From Gavia stellata (Eukaryota; Chordata; Aves; Gaviiformes; Gaviidae), in NCBI RefSeq assembly GCF_030936135.1, contig NC_082598.1, positions 31,242,687-31,306,686 of the forward strand: a stretch of DNA of 64,000 nucleotides. Reading direction: 5' to 3'. The notes beneath the pieces are model-generated. The model ran no database searches. It was given only the letters and a program-made list of their open reading frames with translations, and was not told where the DNA came from. Of this stretch, positions 48,820-61,975 are shown piece by piece (within the stretch, counting starts at the first letter, position 1; each line of letters begins with the position of its first letter). Made by a program: the position numbers and the translations under genes.

Positions 48820-51800
48820 CTGAAAGACATATATCCAATAAGCGCTCTATAAAACTGTCTGGTTTCAGTAACAAAGCCCCACCCAACTTGGTATGCGTAG
48901 AAAATGGGAAATTTCTCAGTTCTGTCAACATGATCATCATTAAAGATAAACCTGAGACCAGTTATTGTTTAATGTATATCCACCTCTGGAGGAGAATTAT
49001 ACAGTAAAAAATACTGTATAGAGATTGAAGAATGAATTACGTCCATCTTGTGTGATTTCATAAGGGGGAGAAAACCACAAGAAGTCTCTCTAAGAGACCA
49101 TTATCCCTCATTCTTTTTGCATTTTCTTAAGATGCGCTTCCAGATTGTTGTTGTTATTGCATTGTGTTTGTTGTAATTAACAAAGAAATACATGTCACTC
49201 AGTGATTTTATTTTTAGACTGCATTCTTTAACATAGGCAAAGAGTTTCTCCCTTTTCACCATGTTAATTTCAGAAATATTTTGCACTACAAAGGAACTTG
49301 ATACAATGTCTACTAAAGCTGTTAAAAAATCTCTTGCTGAGCTTAATAAGAATTTGCTTTTCACTCTGACATCATGAATGCATCCATGTTAATATTACCC
49401 ATAAATTTGGCCTGTCATAAGAATTCTAAAGATCCAATCCTGATACGTAAGAAATAGAACTATACAAGCTTGCCTTCTTTTCATTAGCCACTTTCTTATT
49501 TAAATAAAAAAAAAGATTAACCAAAATCAAGATGATATTAGTATTAGCATTAGCATTAGCATTAGCATTAGTAGTAGTATTATTGAGACATCTTGAACTG
49601 GCTTAATTTTGCAAAAAGGGAGTAAAAAGGCTCTGTGACATCAAAGATGAACAGAGTAGTTTCATTCTCATGAGAATTTCTGTTTCAAGTTTCTAATCTT
49701 ACTGGTCAAAACACAAGGAAAAGAGGAAGGTCAGGCCCAGTATCTGTTTTGGTACGGTATGTAAGCATGGCATTGTATTTATATCACATGCAAACGTACC
49801 ATATTGAACAATGCTTTAGAAGGGTTGTCCAAGATGGCATATTTTCTAGAGCTTTCTCTGAGAATTATATACATAATAACCAATGACTTATTAGGACCTA
49901 GCAGGGTATCATGTATACACAAACATTAAGATTTATACAAAAACTTCCTACTATGCCTTTATTTTAATCCAAGAAAATTTCTGGAGCAGATCTTGAGTAG
50001 TCCTGTACGGTAGGTTGCTCTTACTGAAACAAGTTTCCTTACAGTGAATTACTGTAATTCACTGGTTTCTCTACTTTTTGTTTTGTAACGCTCATCATGA
50101 AATGAAAAGAAAAAAAGTCAAACAAACCATACCCTGTAGAAAAAGTAGCCTCTACTTTGAATCCCTCCAGGTCCTTGAAGTTCTTCCTGAAAAAAAAGTA
50201 TTTTAAATCATAACTGCTCTTGTAAATGAATCCATATAGAGAGGTTGTTTATGTACTTATTAAAAGCATTTCTTCAGTATTACTATACGTGCCTTAAGGC
50301 ATGCTTTATGTATATTTCTCCATGTCAGTAACAAGAAGTTCATGTTGTCATGTAGAAATAGCAGAAAACACACAAATGAGGGCCAAATTCCACCTCAAGT
50401 TTTGGCTCAGTTCAGATTGCTTTAGAATGGTACTAGTAATGATGAACAGCCTTTGCCTTCGACTTTCTAGGTTTCATTACCCAGACAGAACCAAAGCATC
50501 TTCATGGTAGTGGAGTCTCTACAGACAAAGTAGAGTTGGTCTTTGCACCTTGCAGAAGGACAACAACGCAAAGCTTAAAAAACACAAATACTTGTGCTCC
50601 TCCCAGAGGTGTATCGTGATCACCCTTCCCAGATTAACTCCCAAAGAAAAGACCAGTGCTTATGATATTCTATCCTGCCGTGCTGCACATGTTGAGGAAC
50701 AACTGTCTATTGATCCATACAGCAAGGGAGGGGGGGAACAAACAATGAAGAAAATGGAATTTCCATTTGAATGTAACAAGTACAAAGCATGAAGTATCCA
50801 GTTGCTTTAATGAGTCCTTCCTGATTAGAGAACACATAAGCTTAATCACAGTATGTTCATTGCTTGTGTTAATATCAGATATATGAGTGAGGCATCTGTC
50901 CTGCAGGTGGAGAGCCAGGCCAATTGAGAAACAAAATAGTTCCGATCTTGTGCTTACCAGAACATAAAGTTTAGGTGGAATTTATTTAGCAATGATGGTA
51001 TTTCTCAATTAGAAACTGGGGTCATGTGATCTCTTGGGTAATGATCATAACCTGAGCTGTCACAGAAAGACACCGCTTCATGCTCTATTCTAATGCTGTA
51101 TGAATTGTGTATAACAGGATGGCTCCCATCGTTTCCAAACACAGGAGTCGCTTCAATCCAGGGAAGCTTTCAAAGGAAGTAGGGTTTAAACTACACATAA
51201 TTTTTGAGTCTTGCTTTTAATTTTGACTTCAGTTCATCAGGTATACCACCATACCCAGTTTCTTTGCTGTATGTAAATCTGGATGATTTTTATTTATATT
51301 GTCCACCTCATTCTAGGATTACCTGGTTTGAAATACCCATCTCAGATCTAGAATCCATTCAATACTATAGTTTTTTATATTTAAAAAGGCTAAAAATTTA
51401 TCAGTTAATGCAGTCTTGTATATTGCCATTGGAGTGTCTTAGGATATTTATATGTCATTATTTTTCTACTTTTTCTATTCAATATGTGAATAAAAATGAA
51501 ACCAGACATGACATAGGCAGCTGTTGCAAGTTAAGGAAATTGATCTAGAACATAAAAGGCATCAATACTACAATTCCTAATATGGAATTGTAATTAATTT
51601 TACAGATAATTAACAATGTTAATATGTCATTCTCTACTTAGAACGAGACACCGCTTGAAGAAGACTACATAGTTTCCTTGTCTGACTTTATGTCAGAAGG
51701 TTGGTATTAGAAAACAACTGAATCTAAAATCTGTCTTCATTGTAGCCTTTGCCTTCTAGACTTTTAAGGGTTTGGGGAAGTTAAGAAATAACTAATACAT

Positions 51801-54800
51801 GCTGTAGTGTACATGTGTGTATATTCACAAACCTGCATGTATATATGTATACAGAAACATATGTATTCATTCATCACTAAACATTTAGAGTTTAGTGCCT
51901 GCCCTCTAAAAGTTATCTTGTTCAAACTCTTAGATTGACTTGCCAGCAAAGTGCTCTTGTTTCTTCTTAGATCATATTATATCAGCCAAGATGGAGCTCA
52001 AGAGGAATCAAATTCATGACAAAATCTAGTGTCAGTCCAAACTGGGAAGAAAGAATAAATTTAATAAAGCATGTTTCCTCCTTCACCCATCCACCTTTTC
52101 AGTTCCTTGTCTGGTCAGGGAGAGAGGTGGGTGTGTTTATGTACAGCAGGTTCTGGTTTTCTTTTCCAGTATTAGGAAAAAAAAAAATTAGCAGCAAGCT
52201 AACCCTTCCTGAAGCACAGCTGGTGACACCAGAGTCAGATACTCCAACCAAAGGTGAGCAGCCCACAGGAGCATGGGGGCTTCCTGCTCCATGGGGGATC
52301 GAAGTTCCTCTGCACACCTTAGGCAGGGTTGCTCTGATCCTCTCCTGGCTTTAAAGTTTACCTATGCCATTTCCCCATCAGCCCATCTGGTGGAGTCTCT
52401 TGGAAAGACAGATTTATAGCTTTCTCACATTCAGGGAATAATTGCACTGCTTTTATTATTGATGGTAGGTTATTTCAGTATTTTCTTATAAACTGGTATG
52501 GCTTTCAGCAAAACCAGAAGAGTCTGCAAAGGAAATTCATTCCAGAAGATGCTAGCACTTTGTAAACATCTGGTGTTTATGCACTGTACAGGAGTAAATA
52601 ACACCTTTAACAAGATGACTGGTATTCACAGGAGGAATCAAGAATGGGAAATCAAAAAAGTTGCTTTCTGTAAAATGCAATTCAATTTAAAGCTGTTTTC
52701 ATTGTTTCCTTAGATTTATATGATTTTTTTAAAATGGCTATGTTCTGTAAGTGTTGGCCTTGTCATTACTTTGTAATGCATAACATCACGATTGCAAATT
52801 AAAGACTACTACTGACCACAGTGCAGAATGGTTGGAATTCTAACACTTGCTATTTCCATGTACCACTACTTAAGAGTACAATAATACAAATAATAGGAGA
52901 CAGATCTTTTAAAAATTAGCCACTTGAAAAGATGACTAAAGGAAACACGTAATACTCATTATCATTCATTTCTACTTTAAAAATCTAATGAAAATAAGGT
53001 GCCTTACAAAAAGAAGCTTGATATAATGGTTGCCTTTTGCCACAAAGTTCTATCAGCCTGCTCTGGGCTTAGTCCCAAACACTACAGCATTTTTTTGTTT
53101 GTTTGTTTTTTTAATTTCCTTTGGAAGAAATCTTTCCAAACACTATCCTAAAAAAGGTCTTTTTATATCAGTATATGTTTATGCTTTATATCAGATAGCT
53201 AGTATACTTTTAAGATTTTTTCTAAGGATTTATAGAGTATGGCCTTTGATGTTTCTTGATGTTAAAAGTAAGTCTTTAAATTGTTTGTCACATGATGGCT
53301 TTACAGCTCTTATAAAAACCCAATTTATTAAATTTCATTTGTGAGTTGTTGTAAGTATAGTGACTCTCTAAATATGTATATAAAGACATGTGATCTGACT
53401 GATATACTCTGTAGAGTTTGGTATTATTATTACTTGGAAAAATATCCTCATAGTTTCTTTTTTGAGCCCACTAAAAATAAAACTGCCATGAAGAGGTTGA
53501 AATATGTTGGAATATGCCAAACATGCTACAAATTTTAGCTTATTGTCTGTTAATTAATGTATTCCATTCCATTAATTATGCCATCAACCTCAATGGAAGT
53601 CAATTCAAGATATTAAACTATTCCAGCAAAAGGACTTTACTGGATTTAAAAGGCAGTTTATTTTCACTTAGAGCAATTTTGTGTTCTTGCATTTATGCTT
53701 TCCTTCCCACTCTTCATCTTAGTTGACATGTATGTTCATTTAAAAGCACAAAGAGCAATCCCAAGAATATTCTTTGCCACCATATAGGTCCAATAGCATA
53801 AATACAGTTCATGTCAATGTCATCACAGAAGGTAACTTTTACCCTGTATTTTCCTTTCAGATGTGTAGTGGGTTAAAATTTTCATAGCAATTTTAGTCCA
53901 CGAGAAGATGTATCAACTCTTTAAGTCCTTATATGTGGCCAGGTTCTGTCACTGGATAAGAAACATGTGATTCAGGGCATCTACTTGGGGTTATGCAGTG
54001 ATCCGAAGAGAGGGGTAGATAGTATTACCAACCACAACCATGACTAGATGAAAGCTGACATACTTTATCGTAGGATTAAGAGTTCATTGGAAATTTGGGA
54101 TTTAACAACAGAGCCTTTATCTGGATTAATAAAGGAAAAGCCCTACTTATGGGGATGCTACTATCTGAGTTTTAAGTATCACATTCATACACCTAATTTA
54201 ACTGTGTATCCGTGAATATAATAAGGAATCATATCAATGAATCTAAGGAATAACCAAGCTGAAGTCAATGTAAAACAGGAAGAATCGGGGTCTTAGATTT
54301 GGTATACTTTATTATACAGGAATCTTTGGTATTCTTCTAGAGGAAGATTCTTATATATCAGACTGCATTTTTCTCTTCTCTCCATAGCTCCATTGAAAGG
54401 ATGGACATTTCTATCCATCTGCTTTTTGATTTTTGAAATTTGAAACTGCATTTGCAGGAAATATAACCCAAATTCTATGATATTTTGGAAACAATGGAGC
54501 CATTTCTTTCTATCTGAAACTTTTGTTCCAAAACACACTGGTTTTTGTGGAAAATTAATTCCGCAGAGAAATTTCTTATCTGCACCTTAAGTTAAACAGT
54601 AAATTGCCTATAAATTACTTGGAAATTCTTAGTGCTATAAGTGATAAATAATATATGTTTAAGGAGTAGATATGGTTTGAATTCCAAATGGGGGAATAAA
54701 AGACCCCCCTTAGAAAATATAGCTCAACTGAAATATAACAGTACAGATAAAATTTAAAGTATTTTTCTTTTTATAAAAGAACTAACAGATCCATTTTGAT

Positions 54801-57800
54801 ACATAGGCTTTGTATTCTACCACCGTTCTGTGTTAGGCCTATATTACTTCAGTGTTTTTTGGTTTTAAATGTTAAATATCAGCAGGATTATTTTTCACAT
54901 ATTTAAGAATATAAAAACCTCACATTTCTAATGAAAATACGCTAGTGTGATATTAAAACTTGAAAATAAAAATGTTATGAGCAGAAAGGTCTATCAGGAC
55001 ATTTTAGAAGAGCTAATGAATCACAAAGTGTGAGAATGCAAGCATGCAGAGTTTGAGATTACATACGTCCACTCTGTATCTCTTCAGTCTTCTCTCATTA
55101 AGCTGAGGAACGAGTTGCAGCAAAGGATGCAGGACAGACGACTGAGAGGACATGAACACAGACACATGAGCAACAATGAAATTCGGAGCTTATGATGCAA
55201 AAAAAATCTCTTCCTGCAGTATTGGTTTATGGACCAAACATGCACCAAAAAAGGACTAAAGATGATAATTGAGAAACTTATTTTTTTAACATTCTGACTT
55301 GACAACAAACAGGTACCAACATTTATATTTACACTATGAATGTGACTCACAGAGTGATGGAGGGAAAAGCTATGCATCCTCACCTTTACTCATTGAAAGT
55401 TCAGAACTGTTTACAGACTTGCCCAGGCAATTGCAATTATTCAGACTTTGATCAGCCTCTGTGAGTGGTACAGAGAGTATTTCCATACAGTACTCCTACT
55501 AACGTTTCTACAATTATCTACTACGGAAGTTAGCAGCTTCAATCTCTGTTGTACTGAGAAGTTAATTTTACTTCAAAATAACTTACATCGCAGCAAGAAA
55601 AATTGGGTTTTTTGCTAGAAAACAGTGTGCAGGAGGGATCCATTCTCAAGTAAAATTTGTAACCATGGCACTGGTCACTCTACCTAAAATACAAGCTCCA
55701 GTCGTGAAATGCCTTGTTTTCAACAAGACTTTATGCTTGCAGACAGTCTGGTTAAGCACAGTGGCATTGTGTGCAGCCTAAGTGCCCCCCTGGCAAAACA
55801 CAACCATGTGGGCTTGTTGAGAGAGGTCCACAATGAGACATAAAGTAGAAAAACCTATGTTCCATCAACCAATTTAAACCTTCAACTCATGTAAACGTAA
55901 TTTAAAAAATAATGCATTTTTGATACAATACTTCTTAGAAAAGTAATACAACAAAGAGATTTATAACATATGGAATAACTAGAGTTACCACAGTGTTAAT
56001 GTACTTAATAGGTAAAAGGAACTTGCCTACTTGGAGCCAATTTTGCACTGTCTGCCTAAGGTAGGCAATGTGGCATCATAATAGCTAAAAAAGTAGAGGT
56101 CTGACGTGTAGCGGAGAAGTTAAAGGGCATCCCAGCTGGCCACTTGCGCCCTGTTTTGCAGTCAGTGGAGAGAGGTTAATAAAGCCAAAGAATGATGGAT
56201 CTCACCTAAGTTAGTATCTCTGGGAACTGGGCTAGAAAATAGTCACCTGAGTAGCTAAACCAGAAGAAGTGAGAAAGCAGTAATCTCTGGGGACAGGCAG
56301 GGGCAAAGGTATTCAGGATGGGGACAAAGTGGCATGCAGTAACCTCTTAAGCAGGAGCAGCAGCAGAAATAGCTCATTTCATTGTGCCCTGATTACCATT
56401 AAAACGTCCAGAGCAGGTCTATCATGAAAACACTGGCCCCAATATCAACAATATCACTTTCTAGGAAATATATCACGTATTTCTGAAAAAATGTAAGGAA
56501 CAAGGCAAAAATGGACATATAAGAATGATTGTTAAGAAATGAGAAAAAATATGTTTAACTTTCTCAAAATCCTATTGTGCACAGAAAAATCACATAGATG
56601 CACAGAAATAACAGATCATGTTTGCACTTTAAAAACAAGAATGGATCACACACATAGTTTGGCTTATGTTGTTGGCTTATGAGAGTATTTTTATAGCAGC
56701 AATACTAGGCTATTTTTAAAATCATATTTTTCATTTAAAATATAATCCAAAGTCTGAGTGAGACTTAAATACTATTTTGCCTGATACATATTATGACATG
56801 CACAAATAAACACATATAATTTAATTAATAATTAATAAAAATTCGTTAAGAGTTCATGATATATATGGTCATGTTCTCAGCTTCTATAAATCCATATTGT
56901 TTCACTGCATATGTTATGTTCCAGTACCAGAAACAAGCATTTGATCTTATTCTTAAATGTCGTAACTACCAGATTAAGATGCAGTTGGGATTCTATGAGT
57001 GTTTGGTCAGTTTTTTGCACACTTGAACAGTATTGATGATCTTCTCCCATGTTATGAAACACATTCTGTATCTTAAACACGAAACTCCAGTTCTGAACTT
57101 GCTATACAGTTGGAGAGACTACTGCAAAAAGGAACATTACTTTGTTTTTACGTGCAAGCACACATGTACTCACAAGGAGGTGCTATGCCACTTACCATGA
57201 TGTCTGAGTTGCCTGAGTCATGAGTCTTAGAATAATGAAATAAGAACTGTTCAAAAAAATTAAAAGTGGGGTTTTACTACAAAACAGGGCAACGGTGGTA
57301 TGATTTTCTTGACAATTTTAGTGTGATCATAAAACATACATAGAAATCTTACCCTTTTGGTGTTGTCTTTTTCATCTAAACCCTGTAGGAATAATAATCG
57401 GTAGAGAAGCTTTTATTTGTTAAAAAAAAAAAAAGAGCAATGGGGAATTTTGATTACATTATAAACTTTTCAGTACTGGATTGGAATATCGTCCTTCCTT
57501 GAGAGATATACTACATGTCTTTGTTTATCAATGTAACTACTCTTTTCAAACTCTGTAGAGAGCATTGATTACTCACGCCTAGAAGAGTAGATGGGTTTAG
57601 TGGACGCTCCTTTGTATATCCCTAGACTCTCATAAGTAAATTTATTTCTCCATTGAGAGCTCATAATTTTTCTAATCTAGAGCAATAGAAACACCTGAAA
57701 CCTTGTATCCAACCTGGAGATTATTTTCCAAACACTGGAGTCTCCCTGTTGTGTTTAATAGGTGTTGGGTTAGGACACATAGCGTTTCAGAGTAAGAACT

Positions 57801-60800
57801 GGTAGTATTACTTCCAGCACTGAGTGACACTTCAGATACTGGCTCCTCAGAATTCATTGTAGACACTGGCACGCTGAGAGATCAGGCTTCAGAAATGCTA
57901 AGTAGTCTTTTGTGTTACCTGTGGTTTCTGGAGAAATCCCATGACCAGAAAACAAAGCTCTTCCAGCGCACTGGATGCCTAACACAAAGAAAACATGAAA
58001 TCAGGTATCACACTTCCAATCCTACTGCATAGAACAAATAGTATCAAAATAATAAAGTAACCTCTATCTGACTCACCTGAGGCTGAGAATCTATGGACAG
58101 GTAGGCAGAACATGCATCGTCTATCTGTAAAAGTTCACACAGTCCTTTTTTAAGAAGTCAGATTAATAAAAACAAGTGAAATACGTGTATTTTCAAAAAC
58201 AGTTCAGTGCAGCCAAAGGTATAGCAAGCCTGCCCACCATAAGGAATTCTTATAGGTAAATTCATGAAATACTTTGTATTCAAGGGTAAAAAAAGCCCTT
58301 AACCAAATGAACAAATTTATACTTGTTTGATCACAACGAACACATACATATCTGGGTCATTTATTCTCTTACTCCACTCACGTTCCTCCTATTTGTAGCC
58401 TTCTCAGACTAACTCATATGGTAAATTATGATTTTAAGCATCTAGGGTATAGACTATGAACTTACATCTCTTCTGTGATATCTTTGGATTATACAAAACT
58501 GCAAAGAAAATGACAAAACTAAAGCAAGTGATTCAAAGAGCAGTCCTCAAACACCTCTCTTCCAATTGGATTCCAGCATCCCTGCAGGTGTATGACACAC
58601 GCATCTCTTGAGTGATTACGGTATGTGCCAGCACATCTTATGCATGCCAGTCAATTTGTGTCAGTCACCAAGCAGCCAATAGCCAAGGTTTGCACTGATT
58701 TCTTTGGCAAATGAGGAGCCTTACAAGATTTTGTTTAAAGGAGGTGGTTCCCAAATCACAATACTAGTATGAGATATATTCAATATATTTCTAGGGATCT
58801 GAACTCAAAGAGCACTGTGGAAGTCATTGCTGCTGAACTTAGACATGTCAGCACAGAATGGAATGTTACACAGATAGACACAAAACAAAGCAAACCAAAA
58901 AAATCCACAAACCAAATCGAGAAGTCCCAACCCCCCCCAGCCATTTAATCTGGATCAAAATAAAGGTCCGTTTAGCTCTGCGTCTTACGTGCAATAATGG
59001 CAATACATTGGCACCCAGGGAAGGGCCTAAGAAGAGACCAGTGGTCTAGTAAAAACAATGCTCTCCAACCGTAGCGGATTTCTGTGCTGCGAATTTGACC
59101 AATCTCTCTCTGAACCATTGTAAACTTCTAGCATCCCCGATGTCCTTGTGGTAAGGTTTTCCTACACACTGTGTGAAATACCACTTCTATTTGTCTTGAT
59201 CAGACTTTTCAAAGCTAGCTTCATTCAGTGCTATCAGATCTTATCTTGGAAGAAGTCATGAAGAAGTGATTCCTACCCATCATCTCCTTTCTGTTCACGA
59301 CCTTGTGTAGACAATTAATCACATCCTCTTTCCATTGTCTCTTTTCCAAGATGAAATAATCCCACACTACTGAATCATTTTTTGTGGAGTTATTAATCGG
59401 GGAGGGAGAAGAAATGGAATAAAGGACATTTGAACTCATGCAAATAATATTACCAGTGCTGAAAGCTCGAAGTATTCTGTAAGGAAAAGAAAAAATCTCC
59501 AGTACTCCAACCGAAGCTGCACAGTTTAATAATAATGAAAAAAAGAGGCTTAACTTTTCTTTATGTAACTTTAAAATTGTATCAATAGCAACCTGCATTG
59601 GTATGCACCATTTCTCCCATTGAATATTTAATACTGTTTATCTAGATGCCAAAAAGCTTTGCCAATCATCTAGTCCCTAGACTGCTTAAAAAATGTGGGT
59701 TTTTTTAAAATAAAGAGTAGGCAATACAATGGGTCTTATGATTTTATTATAGGTAAAAAGCTCTGAACAGCACTCTTTAGCAATTAAAACATTAAATGAA
59801 AAAAGTAATAAACAAATAATGCATATCTGAGTACTTCGAGACAAGAGATGATTCATTTCTCTAGAGACAATCGACAAGAAAACATTAGCAGAGACAGTGG
59901 GAAAGCTAATAGCTCACAGAATTCCCCTTTCAAATAGTTTTTGTTGGTAACACATCCTCCCCATTCTCTTTTCCCTTCATCTTGCATGTGTTTGTCTCTG
60001 GGTATATTAGTTCAGCTTCACTACTTTCAGAGTAAGAAAACATAGAGGGAGAAATCAGCAGTGAAGGAGATGAATTAAGCTGAAGTCATTTTGGAAGCCT
60101 ACGTTAAAAAATTGCTGTTTCTTCTTGTTGAGGGATTTTTGTTGTTTTTTACTGGTTTATTTGCTTGTTTTGTAGTTGGAAGCAACTATTAAAGACTGCT
60201 TTGTGTTTGACACAATGCAAGGCAAGGTATCTCTCAGCTAAAACCTGCATGGACAAAGCAAGGGCTGAGGAAAAACCACAGTTTCTGTTAATTCCTTTTT
60301 AAAATAAAAATTTAATAGTTTCTATCATCCTTGAAGCATCTTCTCAGTAATTTTCTCGCCTATCTCAGAAATGTGGCCTGAGGGTGGGAGCTTATGAGTT
60401 GTTTGGGCTTGGTTAAATAACATAAAGAAACAAAAGGATGTGAGAGACAAGTAAAGGAACACAATACATAGTTACAAAGTTCCCATATTTATAAACTCGG
60501 AGTCATTCCTGGGAAATACTAATTTAGAGGCAGGGCTTCTCCTGAATGATCCACTAATAAAGTAACAAACAGGGAAGAACTGATTCTTTTCACGCCAAGA
60601 AACGCTGGTGAACTAGTATGATTCTGTAATCAGGTTGATTTAGGGTATATAACTATGCTTCTGATTCTCTTTCCTTAGACCCTCTCCAGCCCTGCATTAT
60701 TCTTGCTACAATAGTAAGTTTTATATTGCTTATATTATGTAATTTTACACATAGAATTTAGTATCTTATGCATACTTTTTTGTTTGCTGAAATCAACAGG

Positions 60801-61975
60801 AACTTTGCCTTTGCCTCCAGTTGCTATAGGGACAAATCCTGTGTTACAAATAGAAAATCTTAGCAATAAATGCAGAAATGTATAAAATAGCATTTTTCAG
60901 TCCAGAATGTAAATAACTAATTTTCATTAACTCCTTAAAGCTATCAAGACCTTACTTCCCAAGAGACCACTTTTTCCCAGGAGATAAATGTCACCAGGTC
61001 TTGTTCAAGTGCCAGTCTAGAAATATGTTAGTGTTTGAGTCAACACTTCCAAAATGAACTAAGGGGAGCTGACAGTAAGGGAAGTGTCTCTTGTAATGGC
61101 CTCAATAGGAACAAATTTACTCTCTGCATCTGTACCCCTGGTGAGTCACTTGCTTTCTAATGTTATCAGAAGCTACAAAATTAAATGTCAACAGAATACT
61201 TGAAGGTTACAGCAATGCTAGGGCACACAAGTTGCAGGCGAAATCCCCTCTGCCTATTATGCCCTGCCTCTCCATCTGTTCCAAAAGGGCAGGGAAGAGC
61301 CTGTGTTAACACACGTGTCACATCCTAGAGCCAAAACAAATGTTCATTTCAAAGACAAGAGCAGAAGTTATGATAGCAATCAGTGGCAAAATGTTAAAGG
61401 GGCTAATTGACACAGTACATTATCCTTTACCTAGTAAACTGAGGGGCTAGGGTAGGATTAAATACAGTGTCCCAGCCGTGTGTGCAGAACAGAAGCAGCA
61501 AGAGGTAAGATTGGATGAATTGAAACAATTGCTGCGTATAGTGTACAGACTATAAAAATACCAGATGGGACACTTGTGTTTCTTCCAGGGACAGTGACTG
61601 CCTGGTCATTGACAGTTATATGACAACTGTTATCAAACGTAGCTCTCCATTGAGCCAAGACAGTCCTTTCCCCAAACAACATCTCAACACACAGCCTCGA
61701 CATCCTCCTGGAGCAACTGTTCAGAAAATCTGCAAAATAAGATGTTTCACCTCTTCTCTGATGTCAATATAGGAGATGTACAGGAGAAGCAGGACTGGAA
61801 GAAGAAGCACCTGAACTCCATGCAAGAGCAATACTGGAGAGTGAGGTGTGACTGTAGGAAGGATGGGCACAGAAGAAACAGAGTATACCATACGGCAGTG
61901 TGCAGATGATGCTTACCTCTTTCCCCAGCTGCAAATCCTTATCTGCCTCGAGTGCTTGGGATGGTGTCGGTGCAC
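48784..61975 (-). CDS. NMU: NMU, neuromedin U precursor (signal-peptide exon not found)
   Basis: Eight exons (61917-61975, 58077-58124, 57919-57978, 57353-57382, 57196-57246, 55067-55141, 50133-50186, 48784-48819) join in phase to 413 nt. In order: GAPTPSQALEADKDLQLGKE; IDDACSAYLSIDSQPQ; ASSALEELCFLVMGFLQKPQ; GLDEKDNTKR; FLFHYSKTHDSGNSDIM; SSVLHPLLQLVPQLNERRLK and RYRVD; EELQGPGGIQSRGYFFYR; PRNGRRSVDFR. Cleavage after LKR releases a 25-residue peptide that starts YRVDEEL and ends GYFFYRPRN, followed by GRR, the amidation and cleavage signal. The F...RPRN-amide end is the receptor-binding core of neuromedin U. The segment after NTKR corresponds to the precursor-related peptide NURP. NMU is a secreted neuropeptide acting on NMUR1/2. 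Exon 1 (signal peptide) is probably beyond 64,000; an in-frame ATG at 62,021 is an alternative. Confidence 0.96.
48820..50132 (-). other. NMU: NMU intron before the last exon
   Basis: 1.3-kb AT-rich intron with an (ATTAGC)n microsatellite at about 49,542-49,570. No exon seen in it. Confidence 0.85.
49542..49570 (+). repeat. (ATTAGC)n microsatellite
   Basis: About four perfect attagc units flanked by attagt variants. Confidence 0.93.
50133..50186 (-). CDS. NMU: NMU exon: neuromedin U body (EELQ...GYFFYR)
   Basis: 54 nt, 18 codons, acceptor cttttttttcag, donor ACAGG|gtatgg. It encodes EELQGPGGIQSRGYFFYR. Confidence 0.96.
50187..55066 (-). other. NMU: NMU intron, 4.9 kb
   Basis: AT-rich GT-AG intron with no recognised mobile element or exon. 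Confidence 0.8.
55067..55141 (-). CDS. NMU: NMU exon: end of NURP and cleavage site
   Basis: 75 nt, 25 codons, acceptor catgtcctctcag, donor GTGGAC|gtatgt. It reads SSVLHPLLQLVPQLNERRLK then RYRVD. The RR and KR pairs are the processing sites for NURP and neuromedin U. Confidence 0.95.
55142..57195 (-). other. NMU: NMU intron, 2.05 kb
   Basis: AT-rich GT-AG intron; nothing recognised. Confidence 0.8.
57196..57246 (-). CDS. NMU: NMU exon: start of NURP (FLFHYSKT...)
   Basis: 51 nt, 17 codons, acceptor tttttttgaacag, donor TCATG|gtaagt. The FLFHYSKT start is conserved with mammals. Confidence 0.95.
57353..57382 (-). CDS. NMU: NMU microexon: GLDEKDNTKR
   Basis: 30 nt, acceptor ttattcctacag, donor AAAGG|gtaaga. 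It ends in the dibasic KR that precedes NURP, as in mammals (EQDEKDNTKR). Confidence 0.94.
57383..57918 (-). other. NMU: NMU intron, 0.54 kb
   Basis: Short intron carrying a 13-nt A run near 57,422. A 66-codon minus-strand ORF here (57672-57872) matches nothing I know and is outside the NMU frame. Confidence 0.8.
57919..57978 (-). CDS. NMU: NMU exon: ASSALEELCFLVMGFLQKPQ
   Basis: 60 nt, 20 codons, acceptor tttgtgttag, donor CACAG|gtaaca. Matches the conserved ALEELCF block. Confidence 0.95.
58077..58124 (-). CDS. NMU: NMU exon: IDDACSAYLSIDSQPQ
   Basis: 48 nt, exactly 16 codons, acceptor gaacttttacag, donor CTCAG|gtgagt. Aligns with mammalian IDDTCSSFLSIDSQPQ. Confidence 0.95.
58125..61916 (-). 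other. NMU: NMU intron, 3.8 kb
   Basis: AT-rich GT-AG intron with a canonical E-box at 61,312-61,317; no recognised repeat. Confidence 0.8.
61312..61317. promoter_or_regulatory. Canonical E-box CACGTG in NMU intron
   Basis: Perfect CACGTG inside the palindrome acacgtgt. Close to chance frequency, so only suggestive. Confidence 0.25.
61917..61975 (-). CDS. NMU: NMU exon: N-terminus of the propeptide
   Basis: 59 nt, acceptor tgtgcttgcag, donor AAAGAG|gtaagc. It reads (G)APTPSQALEADKDLQLGKE, matching the residues just after the signal peptide in mammalian NMU (GAPILPQG...). It starts in phase 1, so one base comes from an upstream exon. Confidence 0.9.

Noticed and set aside
61458-61703. 81-codon minus-strand ORF upstream of NMU exons as a possible missing NMU exon
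   Set aside because: No signal-peptide character or similarity to NMU, and it lies downstream of the propeptide N-terminal exon.
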